DNA of 64,000 bases from assembly GCA_030248215.1 (NCBI GenBank), contig JASANG010000245.1:186001-250000 (forward strand), in the 5' to 3' direction. Below, in pieces: positions 46,601 through 58,114 of this stretch. The notes under the pieces are model-generated. The model did not search any database and had not been told where the DNA came from. It was given only the letters and a program-made list of their open reading frames with translations. This DNA comes from Enoplolaimus lenunculus. Its lineage: Eukaryota; Nematoda; Enoplea; Enoplida; Thoracostomopsidae. Position 1 is the stretch's first letter. Every line of letters starts with the position of its first letter. The position numbers were made by a program, and so were the translations under genes.

Positions 46601-48021
46601 TTTTGTTCAATTTAAGCTGTAGTTGTATGTCCCTTTTTTGAGATTATTGTGACACTGGCGGGAGGAATAATTATGCAAAAAGTATGGAGTTACTGTATAG
46701 TATGATGTAGGCTGAATAACATCCGCAATACAGCTTATAACATTCCCAATACAGCTTAATATATTTATTAGGTTATTGGTCTACAAGGACTTCCGTAGCT
46801 CCCAGCAAGTAGCGGTGCCAACTGTCAAATCGTTTTAAGTGGGACATGGAAGCGTACGGACTTTACAAGGTCTTATATAAGTAGGGTTGAACGTTTTCTA
46901 GGAGGCGAAAGTTTTTCAAGACGCACTGAGTCCATCTGACCCCCCTCGGAAAGCGTCCCATCTAAAATTATTTCCTACAATGTTAGTTCCATAATGCTAG
47001 TTAGCCCCCCTGCCCGTCAATATTGTTTTCAAAAATACACGTCTGTATTTTCGTATTTGTTCAGACACTATAGCAAATTGTCATTGGCCAATAAAGTAAT
47101 TGCCCTGAATTGCTGATTGGCTTACGACATATTGCACAACAGTATGACTACACATACAGCAAAGTGAAGATCATGTGTAGTAGTTCGATTTCAGTCCCGA
47201 GAAAATGAAACAGAATGCGTTTTCGTCTATTTTAGCTCATCGTGTTCATGGCATTGGCGTCTGGATCATCTCGTGTTCGCGCAGGACCGCTGACAATGCA
47301 TACAAAAACGGCAATCTATATTGCAGAGCTGATGACTGGGGTAAGTTTGTCTGCTATGTACTTTATGTGTCTGCAAATCGAGTAGAACAGAACGAAAGGC
47401 AACAACAGAATATTTTGTTTATAATTTGATCGTTGGAATTGTTTTTGGTTTATGTAAATTTTTAAATTTTGACTGATGGAATAGAAGGAACCCTTGGTGG
47501 TGGTCTTAGGAAACTGGTAGCCGTGATTGGCGTACTGAATGCTCTTCGTAGTACAATCAGGGTGTAAGTGTGTACACATTTTTTACCCACGCTGCGCTTT
47601 ATCCGTGGAAATTTTATTTTTGTGGGGATACCCGCGCGAAATTTGTTCATTCGTTACCCACCTTTACCCGCGCCAAATTTAATCGTTACCCACCTTTAGC
47701 TGTCCTATTATGTTTTCTTCTGCGTTTAATACAACTTATTTTTCGCTCATATGGTAAAAATGGTTGAAAAATTCACGTTTTTCTACATGATATGGTTTCA
47801 AGCTTCTGGTGAATATTATAGGCGAGTAAAGATTAAAAAAATTTTGCCCGACCTTTGAAATTTTTTAACCGCGGGTATACCCGTATGAAAATTTTCTTAC
47901 CCGGCAAGCGTTTACACGCTCTGAGCGGAGTAAGCAAGTTCACTTTATATTGTTATAGGTCAAATTCAATATTACAGCTGATTATGTGATCGAATGCGAA
48001 GGCCTTGGATATACGTCATAA
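40642..48021 (+). CDS. RTCA: RNA 3'-terminal phosphate cyclase, 9 exons
   Basis: Converts an RNA 3'-phosphate to a 2',3'-cyclic phosphate through an AMP-enzyme intermediate; a nuclear RNA-end processing enzyme. Exons: 40642-40716, 41202-41302, 41856-41999, 42802-42987, 43735-43876, 44491-44677, 45486-45580, 47236-47340, 47959-48021. All junctions are GT-AG and in frame, giving 365 aa (human 366). Signature stretches: GSVMEGGGQILR near residue 20, [81 protein letters not shown], and [19 protein letters not shown] followed by MHTKTA, whose His (about residue 332) matches the nucleophile of the family (human H320). Start chosen because the exon gives a short Ser-rich leader and then the conserved DGS-MEGGGQ. 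Introns hold several MITEs. The exon at 44491-44677 ends exactly at a repeat junction. Confidence 0.97.
42541..42726. mobile_element. MITE, family A, in RTCA intron 3
   Basis: Ends GGCCCATGTAAAGATCATGG and CCTGTTGTTTACAATGG, core GCTTAGGCTTAGACTTAGG. No exact target duplication. Its right end is 75 bases from the acceptor of exon 42802-42987. Confidence 0.8.
43385..43691. mobile_element. MITE, family B, in RTCA intron 4
   Basis: Ends GGCCAATGTTACTTTAAGG and TTTAAAGTAACATGGGCC. ATAATTAT is duplicated exactly at 43377-43384 and 43692-43699. The interior half (TAATCTAGAATCTAAACC to GACGCC) is present twice, separated by about 60 bases of unrelated DNA. It ends 43 bases before exon 43735-43876. 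Confidence 0.88.
44168..44351. mobile_element. MITE, family B, in RTCA intron 5
   Basis: Ends GGCCCTTGTTACTTCAAGG and CTTAAAGTAACATTGACC, core GCTTAGGCTTAGG. GCATTTTT is duplicated exactly at 44160-44167 and 44352-44359. Confidence 0.9.
44674..45110. repeat. Repeat with CAGGGTAA start and CCGCGGGTA words, RTCA intron 6
   Basis: Starts CAGGGTAAGGATTTGTTTACC and ends near GACCCGCGGGTAATGTCCC, with many ACCCGCG and GGGTATACCCG words in both orientations. A relative lies at 47552-47930. The first four bases overlap the end of RTCA exon 44491-44677, so the start of the repeat supplies the splice donor GTAAGG. Confidence 0.55.
45606..46019. mobile_element. hAT-like MITE, family G, best-preserved copy
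   Basis: 414 bases with near-perfect terminal inverted repeats CAGGGTGCAACCGGAATT and AATTCCGGTTGCACCCTG. GTTATATA is duplicated exactly at 45598-45605 and 46020-46027. In RTCA intron 7, 25 bases after the donor of exon 45486-45580. Good end conservation suggests fairly recent movement. Confidence 0.93.
47552..47930. repeat. Repeat with CCGCGGGTATACCCG words, RTCA intron 8
   Basis: Runs from CAGGGTGTAAGTGTGTACAC to GCGTTTACACGCTCTGAG with TTACCCACC and ACCGCGGGTATACCCG words; ends are roughly inverted. Diverged relative of the repeat at 44674-45110. It ends about 28 bases before the last RTCA exon. Confidence 0.55.
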
Positions 48022-48465
48022 AAAATATTGCTACAGCATTTGAAGATCTGGCATAAAGATATATATTTCCTTGTCAACCAGTTAAACGCTGTTATATCTA
48101 TATTAAACTCGTGCAGGTATTTCAATTCAAACATTAGGTTCAGATTAAATCATCTTAACTTACTCGGGTTAAAGGAATAGATTCGTATGAAGAAAGAATT
48201 TAAGAAAAACTATCTCTGTGCCAAGGTACAACCGGATGTCTGCTTCCGGATGAAAATCGAATTCCAGTTCCGGCTCTTGTAGTACTTCTGTTGAAGGTTC
48301 CGGTGTTGTAGCAAAAATCAGACCTCCGTCCGAATTTCACTATGAAAAATCAGACCCCAAAACTTGTGTTGTAGGAAATTTTTTTAAAATGTTTCCTTGA
48401 AAAAATCAGACTCGTGTGAACTTTACTACGAAAAATCAAACTCCTTTCACTGCTTGGACAATGTG
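48022..48465. other. 3' flank of RTCA, no gene seen
   Basis: No canonical AATAAA close to the stop. 48227-48310 resembles one end of family G (GTACAACCGGATGTCTGC). Nothing else recognised. Confidence 0.4.
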
Positions 48466-48693
48466 TAGAATGCGGCCGTTGCAGTAGTGTAAGCATATTC
48501 CTAAACCGAAGCGTAAAAATGATTTATACCTATAAGCCTAAGCAAAATATAATCTAAGGTGTAAGCTTATTTTTTCGTCCGCGGTCCGTTTTTCCCACTT
48601 TCCCCTTTTTTTTTTTCTTTTTTTTCTTCTTTCTCTCTTATTTGGGGGGGGATGAGGAAGGTGCCTAATTAAAATATTTTTTTTTTGTGGGGG

Positions 48694-48737
<44 letters not shown>

Positions 48738-48941
48738 CCCCCCCCACATTTTTGGGCCCTTTTTTCTGGTTTTTTTTTTGCCGGGCGCCCGCGCCCCTTA
48801 TGTAATTTCCTCCTTTTTTTAACTTATTTTCTTTCTTTTTTTGACCTTTTTTTTTTAAGAAAGGAGACATTCCTCTTTTTTTTTTTCTTTTCCCGGTTTT
48901 AGTTTTTTTTTTTGGAGTTTATTTTACACAAAGACCTATTT

Positions 48942-48974
<33 letters not shown>

Positions 48975-49252
48975 TTTTAAATTAAAATAATATTTTTTAT
49001 TTTTTTTTCTTTTTTTTTTTTTTTTTTTTTAATTTTTTAAGCATTTTCGAAAAGTGTGATAGTTTTTGAAAGGATAAAAGATTTGGATTTGATTTGTTGC
49101 AAGAGACACATTTTAAAAACAATTGGGATGAGAGATTTTTGATAGAATTTTTTCACGCAATTTTAAAATATTCAGTCACAGTAAAAAAAAAAAAACCCAA
49201 CCCCTCCCCTCCCCCCCAGAAAAACGTTCCGGTTTTGATCTTTACATGGGCT
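48466..49252. repeat. Family A MITE interrupted by a poly-T low-complexity block
   Basis: 48466-48580 matches the left two thirds of a family A element (GCGGCCGTTGCAGTAGTG, CCTAAGC words, TAATCTAAGGTGTAAGC) and 49212-49252 its right end (GAAAAACGTTCCGGTTTTG then ATCTTTACATGGGC). Between them, about 48590-49060, lie runs of 20-45 T with C- and G-runs. The block may be a true simple repeat or a badly resolved assembly region. Frames through it (Lys-rich or Phe-rich) are artefacts. Confidence 0.65.
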
Positions 49253-49452
49253 TACAGCTTTAACAAAACTGATTTATGTTCACTTCGCCAGCTGCTGAAA
49301 TTTTTTTACAATTTTCCTCTTTGTCCAAATGAAATCTTTTGGAGCGCATGCAAACTGCATGCTTAAACGCTTTGCGATTGTCCACACTAAAGTGCAGCTA
49401 ACTTGTAATAACCCTTCGTTGTAACATATATACTTTTTAACACCAAACCGGT

Positions 49453-49973
49453 GTTGCAGCGTAATTTTCCCGGCTGGGGAGGGGAATTTTACGCTCGGCT
49501 GAATCCAAATCGGTGAGCGTAATTCCCTATCGCAATGTTCCCCCGGAAAGTGTGCGATACCGCTATTTTTCTCCGCGAAAACACAAAGTTAGCTCAAAAC
49601 CTTAACTTCGCACAGGTTTCCCCCGCGTGGTATTGCGCTTAGAAACGTTGCTCAACAGCAAAATATGTCGCGGATCGTATAAACCCATTTTAAATCCCAT
49701 AACTTCTTAACTTTCAGGGTATTGTCCAGCTGTAAGTATATACGTAAATTGTTGCAAGTGCAAAGACTTTGAGATGCGAAAGTTTTCGAATATTGCCGTT
49801 TCCTCCACATCGTATTAATTGTCAACGCGTGTGAGATTTTTCTCCATATAGCGTGCAACATTGTCTCGGTTTAGTCTTGTGAGGTAATTTTGTGACCCCT
49901 CACTGCATTAGATGTACTACGTTTGCGTCATTTTTCCGGCGGGAAATTACGCGAGGAAAATTTACGCTGCAAC
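49453..49973. mobile_element. Element with GTTGCAGCGTAA ends
   Basis: Left end GTTGCAGCGTAATTTTCCCGG and right end GGAAAATTTACGCTGCAAC are inverted copies; both inner sides carry GCGTAAT or ATTACGCG words. 521 bases, no coding capacity. No clear target duplication. Lies in the gap between RTCA and TTC4. Confidence 0.7.
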
Positions 49974-50684
49974 TACCTAGCGTAGTCTTTCCAGGAGAAA
50001 ATGAATACGCTGTATTGTAAACTACTTACATGTAAAACAGCTTACTGTTGTTAAAATTAGCGAACAGAGCACCACTTTAGCTACCTAATTTCGCATCACG
50101 GTCAAGTTTAGTTGACTTCCGGCTCCGGTATGTTTTCCTCCGGTTGCACCGTGTCTTGTTCGCAACGGTACAAGACTCCGACAACCTCAAGCTCGGACAA
50201 ATGTCGCATAACAAACTAAGATGATCATTGTTTTAGGGCTTCGACTTAAAACAATTTGCAACAGTTCGAGTTCGGTAAATCTTATTAGTATATTATATAC
50301 GTGCTCATTTGAAAAACAACGTATTTATTAGCAACCACAGAAAACAAACTAAACCATAAACAATCGTTTTCCAAAAATTATCGTCTATTGATACGTACTA
50401 CCTGCAAACTATATTTGCAATCCACCTGTAAAGTCTTGTTTTCGATGTAACGTTTTCATAAAATTCCAGATATTACTTTTCTACGTCAAGCCACGTACCG
50501 AAGAGCCTACGACAAAAGGTCGATAATTACTAAAGTTGGTTGTTCTTGCTGATAACCAGCTTAGTAAACCAAAAAATGTACGAGAATGATTGCAAGAAAA
50601 AGTCCAAGTCTAAGCAGCGAAATTGAATGACACACGCTAAGCTTAATTTTTGCCGGAGGCATGGCCAGTTCAGCAACTTCATTT

Positions 50685-50850
50685 TAAACAGGGGCGGAAC
50701 AGTATTATAAGCATATTCCTAAAGCCTATGCGTATGAATGAGCATATTTCTAAAGCCTAAGCCAAGCAAAAAAGGTAGTTTAAAGCTTAAGCTTGCTCTT
50801 TTCTAGTCCAACAGAAAAACGTTCCACACCTCATCTTTAAATGGGGCCGC
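50685..50850. mobile_element. MITE, family A, partial ends
   Basis: AACAGGGGCGGAACAGTATT, CCTAAAGCC and AGCTTAAGCTTGCTC words, closing GAAAAACGTTCCACACC and TTTAAATGGGGCC. Lies 75 bases beyond the TTC4 stop codon, so it may fall in the TTC4 3' untranslated region. Confidence 0.65.
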
Positions 50851-50924
50851 TGAGGTTAAGGAATGTCCTAAATAAGTTCTATGACGTATTGGCTAACAGT
50901 TTGACAGAAAATTTACTGACATAA

Positions 50925-53900
50925 TTATCTGCAAAACTTGATATAGACGATATCACAATAAACAGAGCCATTCCTGATTTGAGCCGATACCTGAAATGTA
51001 AAGATATAAAACGGTTATGTAAACACTTCAGGGTACAACCGAAGGTTTGTCTCCTGCTTCGGCAGAAAATCGACCCCCGGCTCCGGTAAATATTCAGCAA
51101 GTTATAGTAAAAGGAATAAACTAAATATCGGAGGTTGATTTTGAGTATAATTTCAAAAATGTTTTAAACTAATTTCAAATGAATGTTAATGAATATTATA
51201 GAAAGTTTCGCCACGAGTTTAAAAATTTTGAATCAAACAGCATAAAAAGCTTCAAATCCAACAGGTACAGAATTAGTAATATTGTAAACTATGTAGAAGA
51301 AATACTCACGGGATACAACAAAAATGGGAAGAGCAAATACTTTTGGCTTCAAACGCTTACATTACGAAAATCAGCATCAATTTCGTCGTTAATGGTATTT
51401 GGTTGTACATTGGTTTTCAATGTTTCAAAAAATCAACGTCTTCAACAAAATTACAAAATAAAATAGCAATTACAGTTTGCACACACTTTACCAGAAAACC
51501 AATCAAACATACCTTTCATTACTTAAGGTTTGATGAAGCGTCCAGGACAAGGGAATCTGGCAGAGAGTATCGCTTTCAATGCATGAATCAAAATATACCT
51601 AAAAGTTAAGTATTTACGTCATGACCAGTGGTGTATCGTATAGTTTTGAACAAGAGCAAACGTACGAGCAACAAGAATACAAACAAAAATAGTACTACAA
51701 AAAATACAAAGAAACATTCTAACTAATTCACTAAGACAAAACTTCTGAACCATGCCAAAAACCCGTAAGTTGTTTTAAATGTTTAGCTTCTAGTTTAGAA
51801 ACTCCTGTTAACTTTAATCGAACATGCCATAAATTTTTTCAAATCCTGCCCGATAAATTTTACCGTTTACAATATTTCGGAACACGACAAATTAGTTACC
51901 TCCAAGTCAGATAAATTATATTGATGATTTGTATCCCATGGAGGATTTGTCGCAAACATCACTGACAATTGTTGCTCAAACCTAAAATATTTCATTACTT
52001 AAACAAACTTGTAACAGAAAATAACAACTACAACAAAGGCTGACGACATTATGTATCCAAACTAATAAAAACACATACATCTACAGAAATCGCTTACGTT
52101 GTACGCTCATCAAAGCTTTGTACGAAATCTGACTCGCCAAATTCTGGATATAAGAACATAGTTGGCCAAACGAGATAGTCATGGCCAGCTTCATTATCGT
52201 GCTCAACATGGACTTCGCATTTGCTCAGCGGCAACTGCTGATCCAATGTCGTGTAGGCAGCAAGAGGTAAATCGACGTGAAGCAGAGATAAATCGAATTC
52301 TTGCCAGTTGTCGCAATTCGGCACCACCAGTTCTCCGGACTCCGTTTGAAAACGAATATTGCTTTTCTACAGCATTTTCAACAACAAATTAGCATTAAGG
52401 CATGTCACACTTCAGTTTATAAAACAGTTTAATAGGTAACACTAAAACTGTTTAAGCACACCAAACAAATTTACTCTATAACGCAGTACATTTACAACAC
52501 TGATACCTGCAAGCACATCACCAACTTCATACTGTCCACATGTTTCTTTTGTTCCACTTTGTCTTGTTTACGTTTGTCCCGTAGTTTAACTTTCTACAAA
52601 ACAAAACCAAGCAGAAAGTGATGCTTGTAAATTTAGGAGTTATTTACAACTAACACAAAAAGCATATCCCAAGAGGACGAGATGATGAAAGCCCGGTAAA
52701 TCACCACAACCATTAGTACAAACGGTAGTTTCAGTAGAAAACAACCCTTTTAAGGACACAATAATTTATTTCCAAAACATGCCACTATTGATTATTTTGT
52801 TTCACGAAGCAAAAATGAACCCGGGCCAACTGATACCGTTTGCAACCCCTAAAGCACATAGGAGCTATTGGTCGCCAAGCATTAAAACTAACCTGCATTT
52901 CAACAGCCTGTTTCTTCAAACCATTCAAATAGCCATTTTCTTCTACGGATGCGTGTAAAACGAATACAAAAACGGTTAAGGAAAGAAAAATAAAACTTTA
53001 TCGAATATTTTTAGTTGCCTTGTCCCCTTACTTAGAGCGTTAACTAATATCAGCCGAATAGGCGAACGCAAACGGCACATATTTTGTGCAATTTTATATA
53101 CTAAAAACAAACCGTTTTATAAAATATTGACATCTTGACGAGAATAATAAAATGGACTCATTATAACGTATATAAATTCTGCGAAATACATAAACCACAA
53201 AACTATCACGTTGAAATTAAAGGATATCAAACGTATGCCATAGTCAATCCATTCTAACAGTAGCTCAGGCTCTTTTAGTTCCATCAAGCATTGAATTCCT
53301 AAAACACATTAGTTAGATTAAAAACATCAGGAAGCATTTGATTCGATTTAGCATGGTACCGTTAGGCTTCGAAAATCGTTGGAATAATTAGTTGCAGTTT
53401 TCATCACGAGAATTGCTAAAAGCATTTTGAAACAATTGTGTATTTTACCAGTAAGCTAACATACGCAAAACAGTCACCTTTCATAACCGCTTTTTTGTGG
53501 TCCATTTTGAACTTCCGAGCCATAAAACAGTCTTTGAACGCTGAACGGAAGTTACCTATAATGCAGCGAACTCAATAAATCTGTATACATATAAAGTGAC
53601 AAAGTAATACATTCTTATTGTTATGTGATATGTACATAGTGCATCATCAGAAATTTCAATTTTAATTTTACTACTACTATTAAAGCTTGACAACCACATC
53701 TGTCTATTTACACAATATCAGACATGTGACGTTAACTGAATGCAAACAAAGTCTTCATAACCGCATTTGAACAGACATTTCACTATAAAATACACATAAC
53801 CCACCCAGTCGAGCATTAGCAGCTGCTCGATTTGAATAAAGAATAGCGTTTAATCCGGCATCAGCGCATTTTATCTGTAGCCCTTGGGAATACGAGTCGA

Positions 53901-54972
53901 TAGCGTATCGGTAATTCCGTTGCTGAAAATGGTTGTTTCCGTCATCTTTGTGCACCATGGCTTTGTCTCCAAATAAAATAAATATTTATTTAAATTACGT
54001 ATAAAACAGTACAAAACATATGAAGGCTAAGATTGGAGTGGCAGTTTTCCATTCATTAGGTCACAGAGCATCGGCACCGGAAATATAGGTAGCAACTAGG
54101 TAGCCCACTGCTACAAGAAATTTTTTCTGAGGATCTGAGCCCACTAAGGCCAACGCGAATGGACTTTACCTTTTTAATCCACGTTACCGATTTCAGATTT
54201 TCTGAAAATTTAAAATTTTAAACAAAATACAGGCAACATTAATTAGCCACAAAACCGTAAAAAATTGCGGTTCCGGCACTTTTAAATGCAGGAATTCCTG
54301 TTGAACCCTTATATGAATATATTTTTCTTTTCTTGGGGTTTAGTTTGTGAAACTTCAAACATCGGGTGTTTTTGGAATGCGGAATAAACTTGCACGCACT
54401 TATGGAACGGCAAATCTAACTCTAGAAGTCATTTAAGCATTTAACTGATTTTTAGTTTAATGCAGCTGAACAAACCTTCCAACGTATCATCGTCGTCATC
54501 GTATTTCATGGCCTGAATTGCAGCTAACGAATCGGGAATCTCCCCGTCTTTCGGCAGCTCTTTAATAAATGCAGGATGATCGAGCAATTCCTAAAAAATA
54601 GCTTACTTAAAAATCAAGGTCAGTAATATATTTGTTTTAGCATCATTAAGAAGCTTTACATGGCAGCCATTTAAACCGATATTTAAGTCTTGTGTAAAAC
54701 CTAATAATTACATAAAAAGTGGGATTTTAGAAACCCTTAATGGTTCTTGCCCGCAGGGCACCTAATTGGTCTTATAAAATACTATCAATTACCCAACTTC
54801 AGCTTGGCAGTTGTAATTTAACTCGTTATGTCTCGCAGCTCTATAACAGTATAACGACCAATTCTATAACAAACAAAATCTCACCAGAAACACTATATTA
54901 GTAACATGGCTTGAAAACAAACAAAAAATAACTAACCTTTTCCCAATTATTAATATCAATGAAATTGGACAT
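50925..54972 (-). CDS. TTC4: Tetratricopeptide repeat protein 4 (Cns1-type co-chaperone), 12 exons
   Basis: Cytosolic and nuclear TPR co-chaperone that binds the C-terminal EEVD tails of Hsp90/Hsp70; yeast relative Cns1. Exons in transcript order: 54972-54937, 54590-54476, 53966-53805, 53555-53478, 53298-53233, 52942-52893, 52593-52507, 52366-52098, 51981-51900, 51598-51513, 51346-51310, 50990-50925. All GT-AG, frame kept, 377 aa (human 387). Seen: MSNFIDINNWEK start, an acidic DDDDD run, TPR motif with KDDGNNHFQQRNYRYAIDSY and LNAILYSNRAAANARLGN, a following TPR half with FRSAFKDCFMARKFK, a Lys-rich helical linker, then the C-terminal wheel domain (WPTMFLYPEFGESDFVQSF, NPPWDTNHQY, VYFDS). 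The last two exons (37 and 66 bases) are short and less conserved, so the extreme C terminus is the least certain part. Head-to-head with NUBP1, tail-to-tail with RTCA. Confidence 0.94.
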
Positions 54973-55250
54973 GTTAAACTTGCACTAATGTTCCCCACGG
55001 TTAGATAAAACTTGGATTTATAAACTCAACTATACGACAATTGAAATCAATGCGCGTGTTTTAAAGAATCGTTTCGAGGAGAAAGATTCTCGACCCTCGA
55101 TGGTTGTTGGTGCTTTCGTCCACGTATGAACTGATTGTTCACTATACATCCTGAGAGCACTATACATCCTCTGAGCATGTGAGACACATTTGTCCTGGTG
55201 TGTATGCAATATATATGCAATGCAAATAGCATAGTATGCTTGCCGGTATC
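54973..55250. other. 5' flank of TTC4
   Basis: Upstream of the TTC4 start. No recognised promoter element; a small direct repeat (CATCCTGAGAGCACTATACAT, then ATCCTCTGAGCA) at 55147-55178. Confidence 0.35.
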
Positions 55251-55275
55251 ATTCGGTCGACATATAGTCCACGAT

Positions 55276-55650
55276 AGAACCAGTTGGTCACGTGGGCTAC
55301 GCGGTGCAGTGATAAAGTGTTCGGTAAGGATCCGTGGCTGAGAGTTCGACCCCCACTCCCATAGGCCCACATTCCCAGCTACGTAGTAAAAGGTCTAAAA
55401 TCCCGCTTCCTACCTAAGCCCGTTTTTCAAAAGTGTATAGCACCTATCACCAGTTCGCGATAGGTCTTGCAACTTTCGAAGCAGTGAATGCTTGAACTCA
55501 AAATTAAGCACATTTTTCGCATATGAATTGCTCTCCTTTTGTACTCCAGTACCAATTTTGAGTTAAACAACTGCAATAGTATAGCGAGTTTGAAATCCTA
55601 TTACTAAGTAATTATTGTTCTATACACATTTGAGAAAATGAACCTAAGAT
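55276..55650 (+). repeat. tRNA-like head joined to a family E repeat
   Basis: GTGGGCTACGCGGTGCAGTG and GAGAGTTCGACCCCCACTCC at tRNA box spacing, immediately followed by GGCCCACATTCCCAGC and family E text ending ACACATTTGAGAAAATGAACC. The head is related to the cluster at 1-415. Direct joining suggests either a composite SINE or a chance neighbour. Confidence 0.5.
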
Positions 55651-56096
55651 TGACACTTCCAACCAACTAGCTAAGCAAATTCCTATCAAATCACATCAAC
55701 TATATGTTAGGAAGAAATAGATAAAAAGGGCAAGACGGTAGGAAAAAATACCAAAACTTCCGAAAAAAGCAATCAGACTTTTTGAGAAAAACATAATTGG
55801 TCGACATTCGTGCTATCATTATCATTCCCAAAATCATCAACCGAAAATAACTTAGCAAGCCGTGCTTTAAATTTAAAAACTACAATTCAGTTTGTATTAT
55901 CATTAGGCGATACGTTTCAAAATCTTCTAACTTGTTCTGTAAAACAACATTTCCTAACTTCAATTCACAGAAACGTATCGCTATTTACATCCTGGACCCC
56001 CAATTTAAGAAATAGAATAGGCTAAATAAAAATCAAAAGAAAAATCAACGAGGCTTGGCAAAAGGTTCTATTCTAGCCCATTAATGACGTAGCAAG

Positions 56097-56337
56097 TGTA
56101 GTTAGGGACTTTATATATTGAGAAAACACAGTGGTTTAAGTTCTCTGTTCTATCAATCCGTTATTCGTTTTGTCAGCTCAAAGGCAAAAACACTGCCCAT
56201 TGAACCATACACGTATAGTTAGGGATTTTATATATTGAGAAAAGACAGTGGTTTCACTTCTCTATTCTATCAATCCGTATTCGTTTTGTCAGCTCAAAGA
56301 TAAAAACACTGCCCATTCAGCCATAATAGTCGGTTTT
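56097..56337. repeat. Tandem direct duplication, about 120-bp unit, two copies
   Basis: Both copies contain TAGTTAGGGA(C/T)TTTATAT, ATTGAGAAAA, CAGTGGTTT, TCTATCAATCCGT, TTCGTTTTGTCAGCTCAAAG and AAAAACACTGCCCATT. Few differences, so fairly recent. No coding sense. Confidence 0.85.
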
Positions 56338-57490
56338 GTGACATGGGATTGCGGATGCATGGAGGCAAAACAAAACCTCACGCTGATGCTGCACATAGGT
56401 TAGAACACTGATGCATATGTAGTGCCTTCATATGCAACAGCAGTAACTCATTGAAGAACCTGGATGCATGAGTGTAGTGTTGAAATTCTTATAAGGCATT
56501 GTAAACCGGCTGTAAAGGAGTTAGGCGTCTCGTGTTCATTGTGTGCAGTTTAGTTGTGCTTCAAGTGCTTGGGAATTACGGCATCAAAAATTCTGGAAAA
56601 TGACAATGTTTTTGTCTTTTGCAATGGCTGTAAAAACTCCCTCAATTTATGAAGACTGGCATTTATAAAATCAAAAAATTGGTTACTAAGTTGGTTAGAT
56701 TCTGTGTTGTTTCTGCGTTACAAATTGCAGTTTTATTTTTGATTAATTTTAGTTGAACGGTACTACTCTTTCACATCAATTTTATAGCAGTAATTTGTGG
56801 TTTGTATATGGATTCATGTACATGCTTCGCAATGTGTTAAAACAAGTTTGTTACCAATGACATTTTGCCAGCCCCCGCACTCGGTGATCCTTCATGCGCC
56901 ACTGTTCGCACTGTTATGTTTTATGGGGATGGTCGCCTTAGTTTTAGAATACGACCCGCCGGCTCGGGCGAGCTTATTAGTTCGACGGACCCGTAAACAT
57001 CAAGCTCGCTAATACGAGCGTTTATTGACACAAAATGAGTAACACGAGTAACAAACAAGTAATGAAACTAGTAGGGACTCGGAGGGTTACCCCACGAGCA
57101 CGGATCTGAACAGATACGTGGCCGAATCGTATAAAGTCAAATTAATGCTCGAAAACCGAAAAAATCCACTTAACTATAAGAAAACTATAAAATTATTATA
57201 AAGACTAGAAAAACGTAATAACTTCAGAAAGCACACCATTTTAGAGATCTCATAATCTAAACTGACTTCTTGGCTGGCTACCGATTCGAAGCATTGAAAT
57301 ATGCAAATTAATCCAATTTGCATATTCGATACTTTGCCGAAACAAGTTTACGCCTCCGCGCAAACAACGGCAATTTCCGAAAACAAGCGCATTACGCGCT
57401 GTTATATCGGAACCGGATCGGGGACCATCCATTACGGAAAGGGTATGTTGTCCAACATGCACATACACCATTGTAACAAGTTGTTGCGAT
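56338..57490. other. Intergenic stretch, no gene recognised
   Basis: Holds a GC-richer palindromic patch at about 56950-57020 (GCTCGGGCGAGC, then AGCTCGCTAATACGAGCG). Open frames at 56797-57012 and 57250-57531 show no domain. Confidence 0.4.
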
Positions 57491-57494
57491 AACC

Positions 57495-57566
57495 AGATGC
57501 TGTAACGGTAACATACTTGTCTCGAGTACAAAAGGGCCGACGTTCGATTCCCGACGTGGTTTTAAA
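57495..57566 (+). repeat. tRNA-like sequence
   Basis: GATGCTGTAACGGTAACATA (box-A-like), a loop with TGTCTCGAGTACA, and ACGTTCGATTCCCGACGT (box-B-like) at normal tRNA spacing. The T arm is plausible, the acceptor stem is not obvious. Pseudogene or SINE head favoured over a working tRNA. Confidence 0.45.
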
Positions 57567-57619
57567 CTTTGAGTAAAACTTCGAACACTTGTCGTGCAGG
57601 CCGTGAAATTATAATTGGT

Positions 57620-58082
57620 TCAAAGCTGAACTAAATTATACCGGAATCGGAACGGGAAGTTTACATTGGAATCTAACTAGAAAATTTCAGAGTTCATATT
57701 TTTCTGCAAACGGACCCTATAATTATATGTAAGTAATATTCACCAGGTCAACAGGGATGGACAGTCTCAGTTAAAAAACGAGACCGAGACTGACACCGAG
57801 ACTTGACTACCGAGACTTGACTTCTGCGAAGCCGAATGCACATCTTATTCATGTTTTGATGATAATTTTCAAGCCATATATATAATTCTAGCAGAGTACT
57901 GACATTACCACAGATTATTATGAAACTGAACTGCTGCAGGCAAATTTCGCGCATAATTACAAATAATACGGGCTGGAAGTAGAAACAGTGAAAAGTTCCG
58001 ATACCGATTATATCTCCAATCGGAAACGGAATTGAATTTGAATCGGAACTCTAATCGAAATCGGAATTCTGTTATCACCCCA
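57620..58082. repeat. Degenerate family G-like repeat upstream of NUBP1
   Basis: GAACTAAATTATACCGGAATCGGAACGGG at left and ATCGGAATTCTGTTATCACCC at right are roughly inverted; between them facing GACCGAGACT words. It ends about 33 bases before the NUBP1 start codon, so it would form the gene's immediate upstream region. Confidence 0.5.
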
Positions 58083-58114
58083 CTTGTAGTTATTACTGTC
58101 GTTAAAGTACGGTT

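Noticed and set aside
48538-48902. Lys-rich and Phe-rich open frames
   Set aside because: Products of poly-T and poly-A runs.
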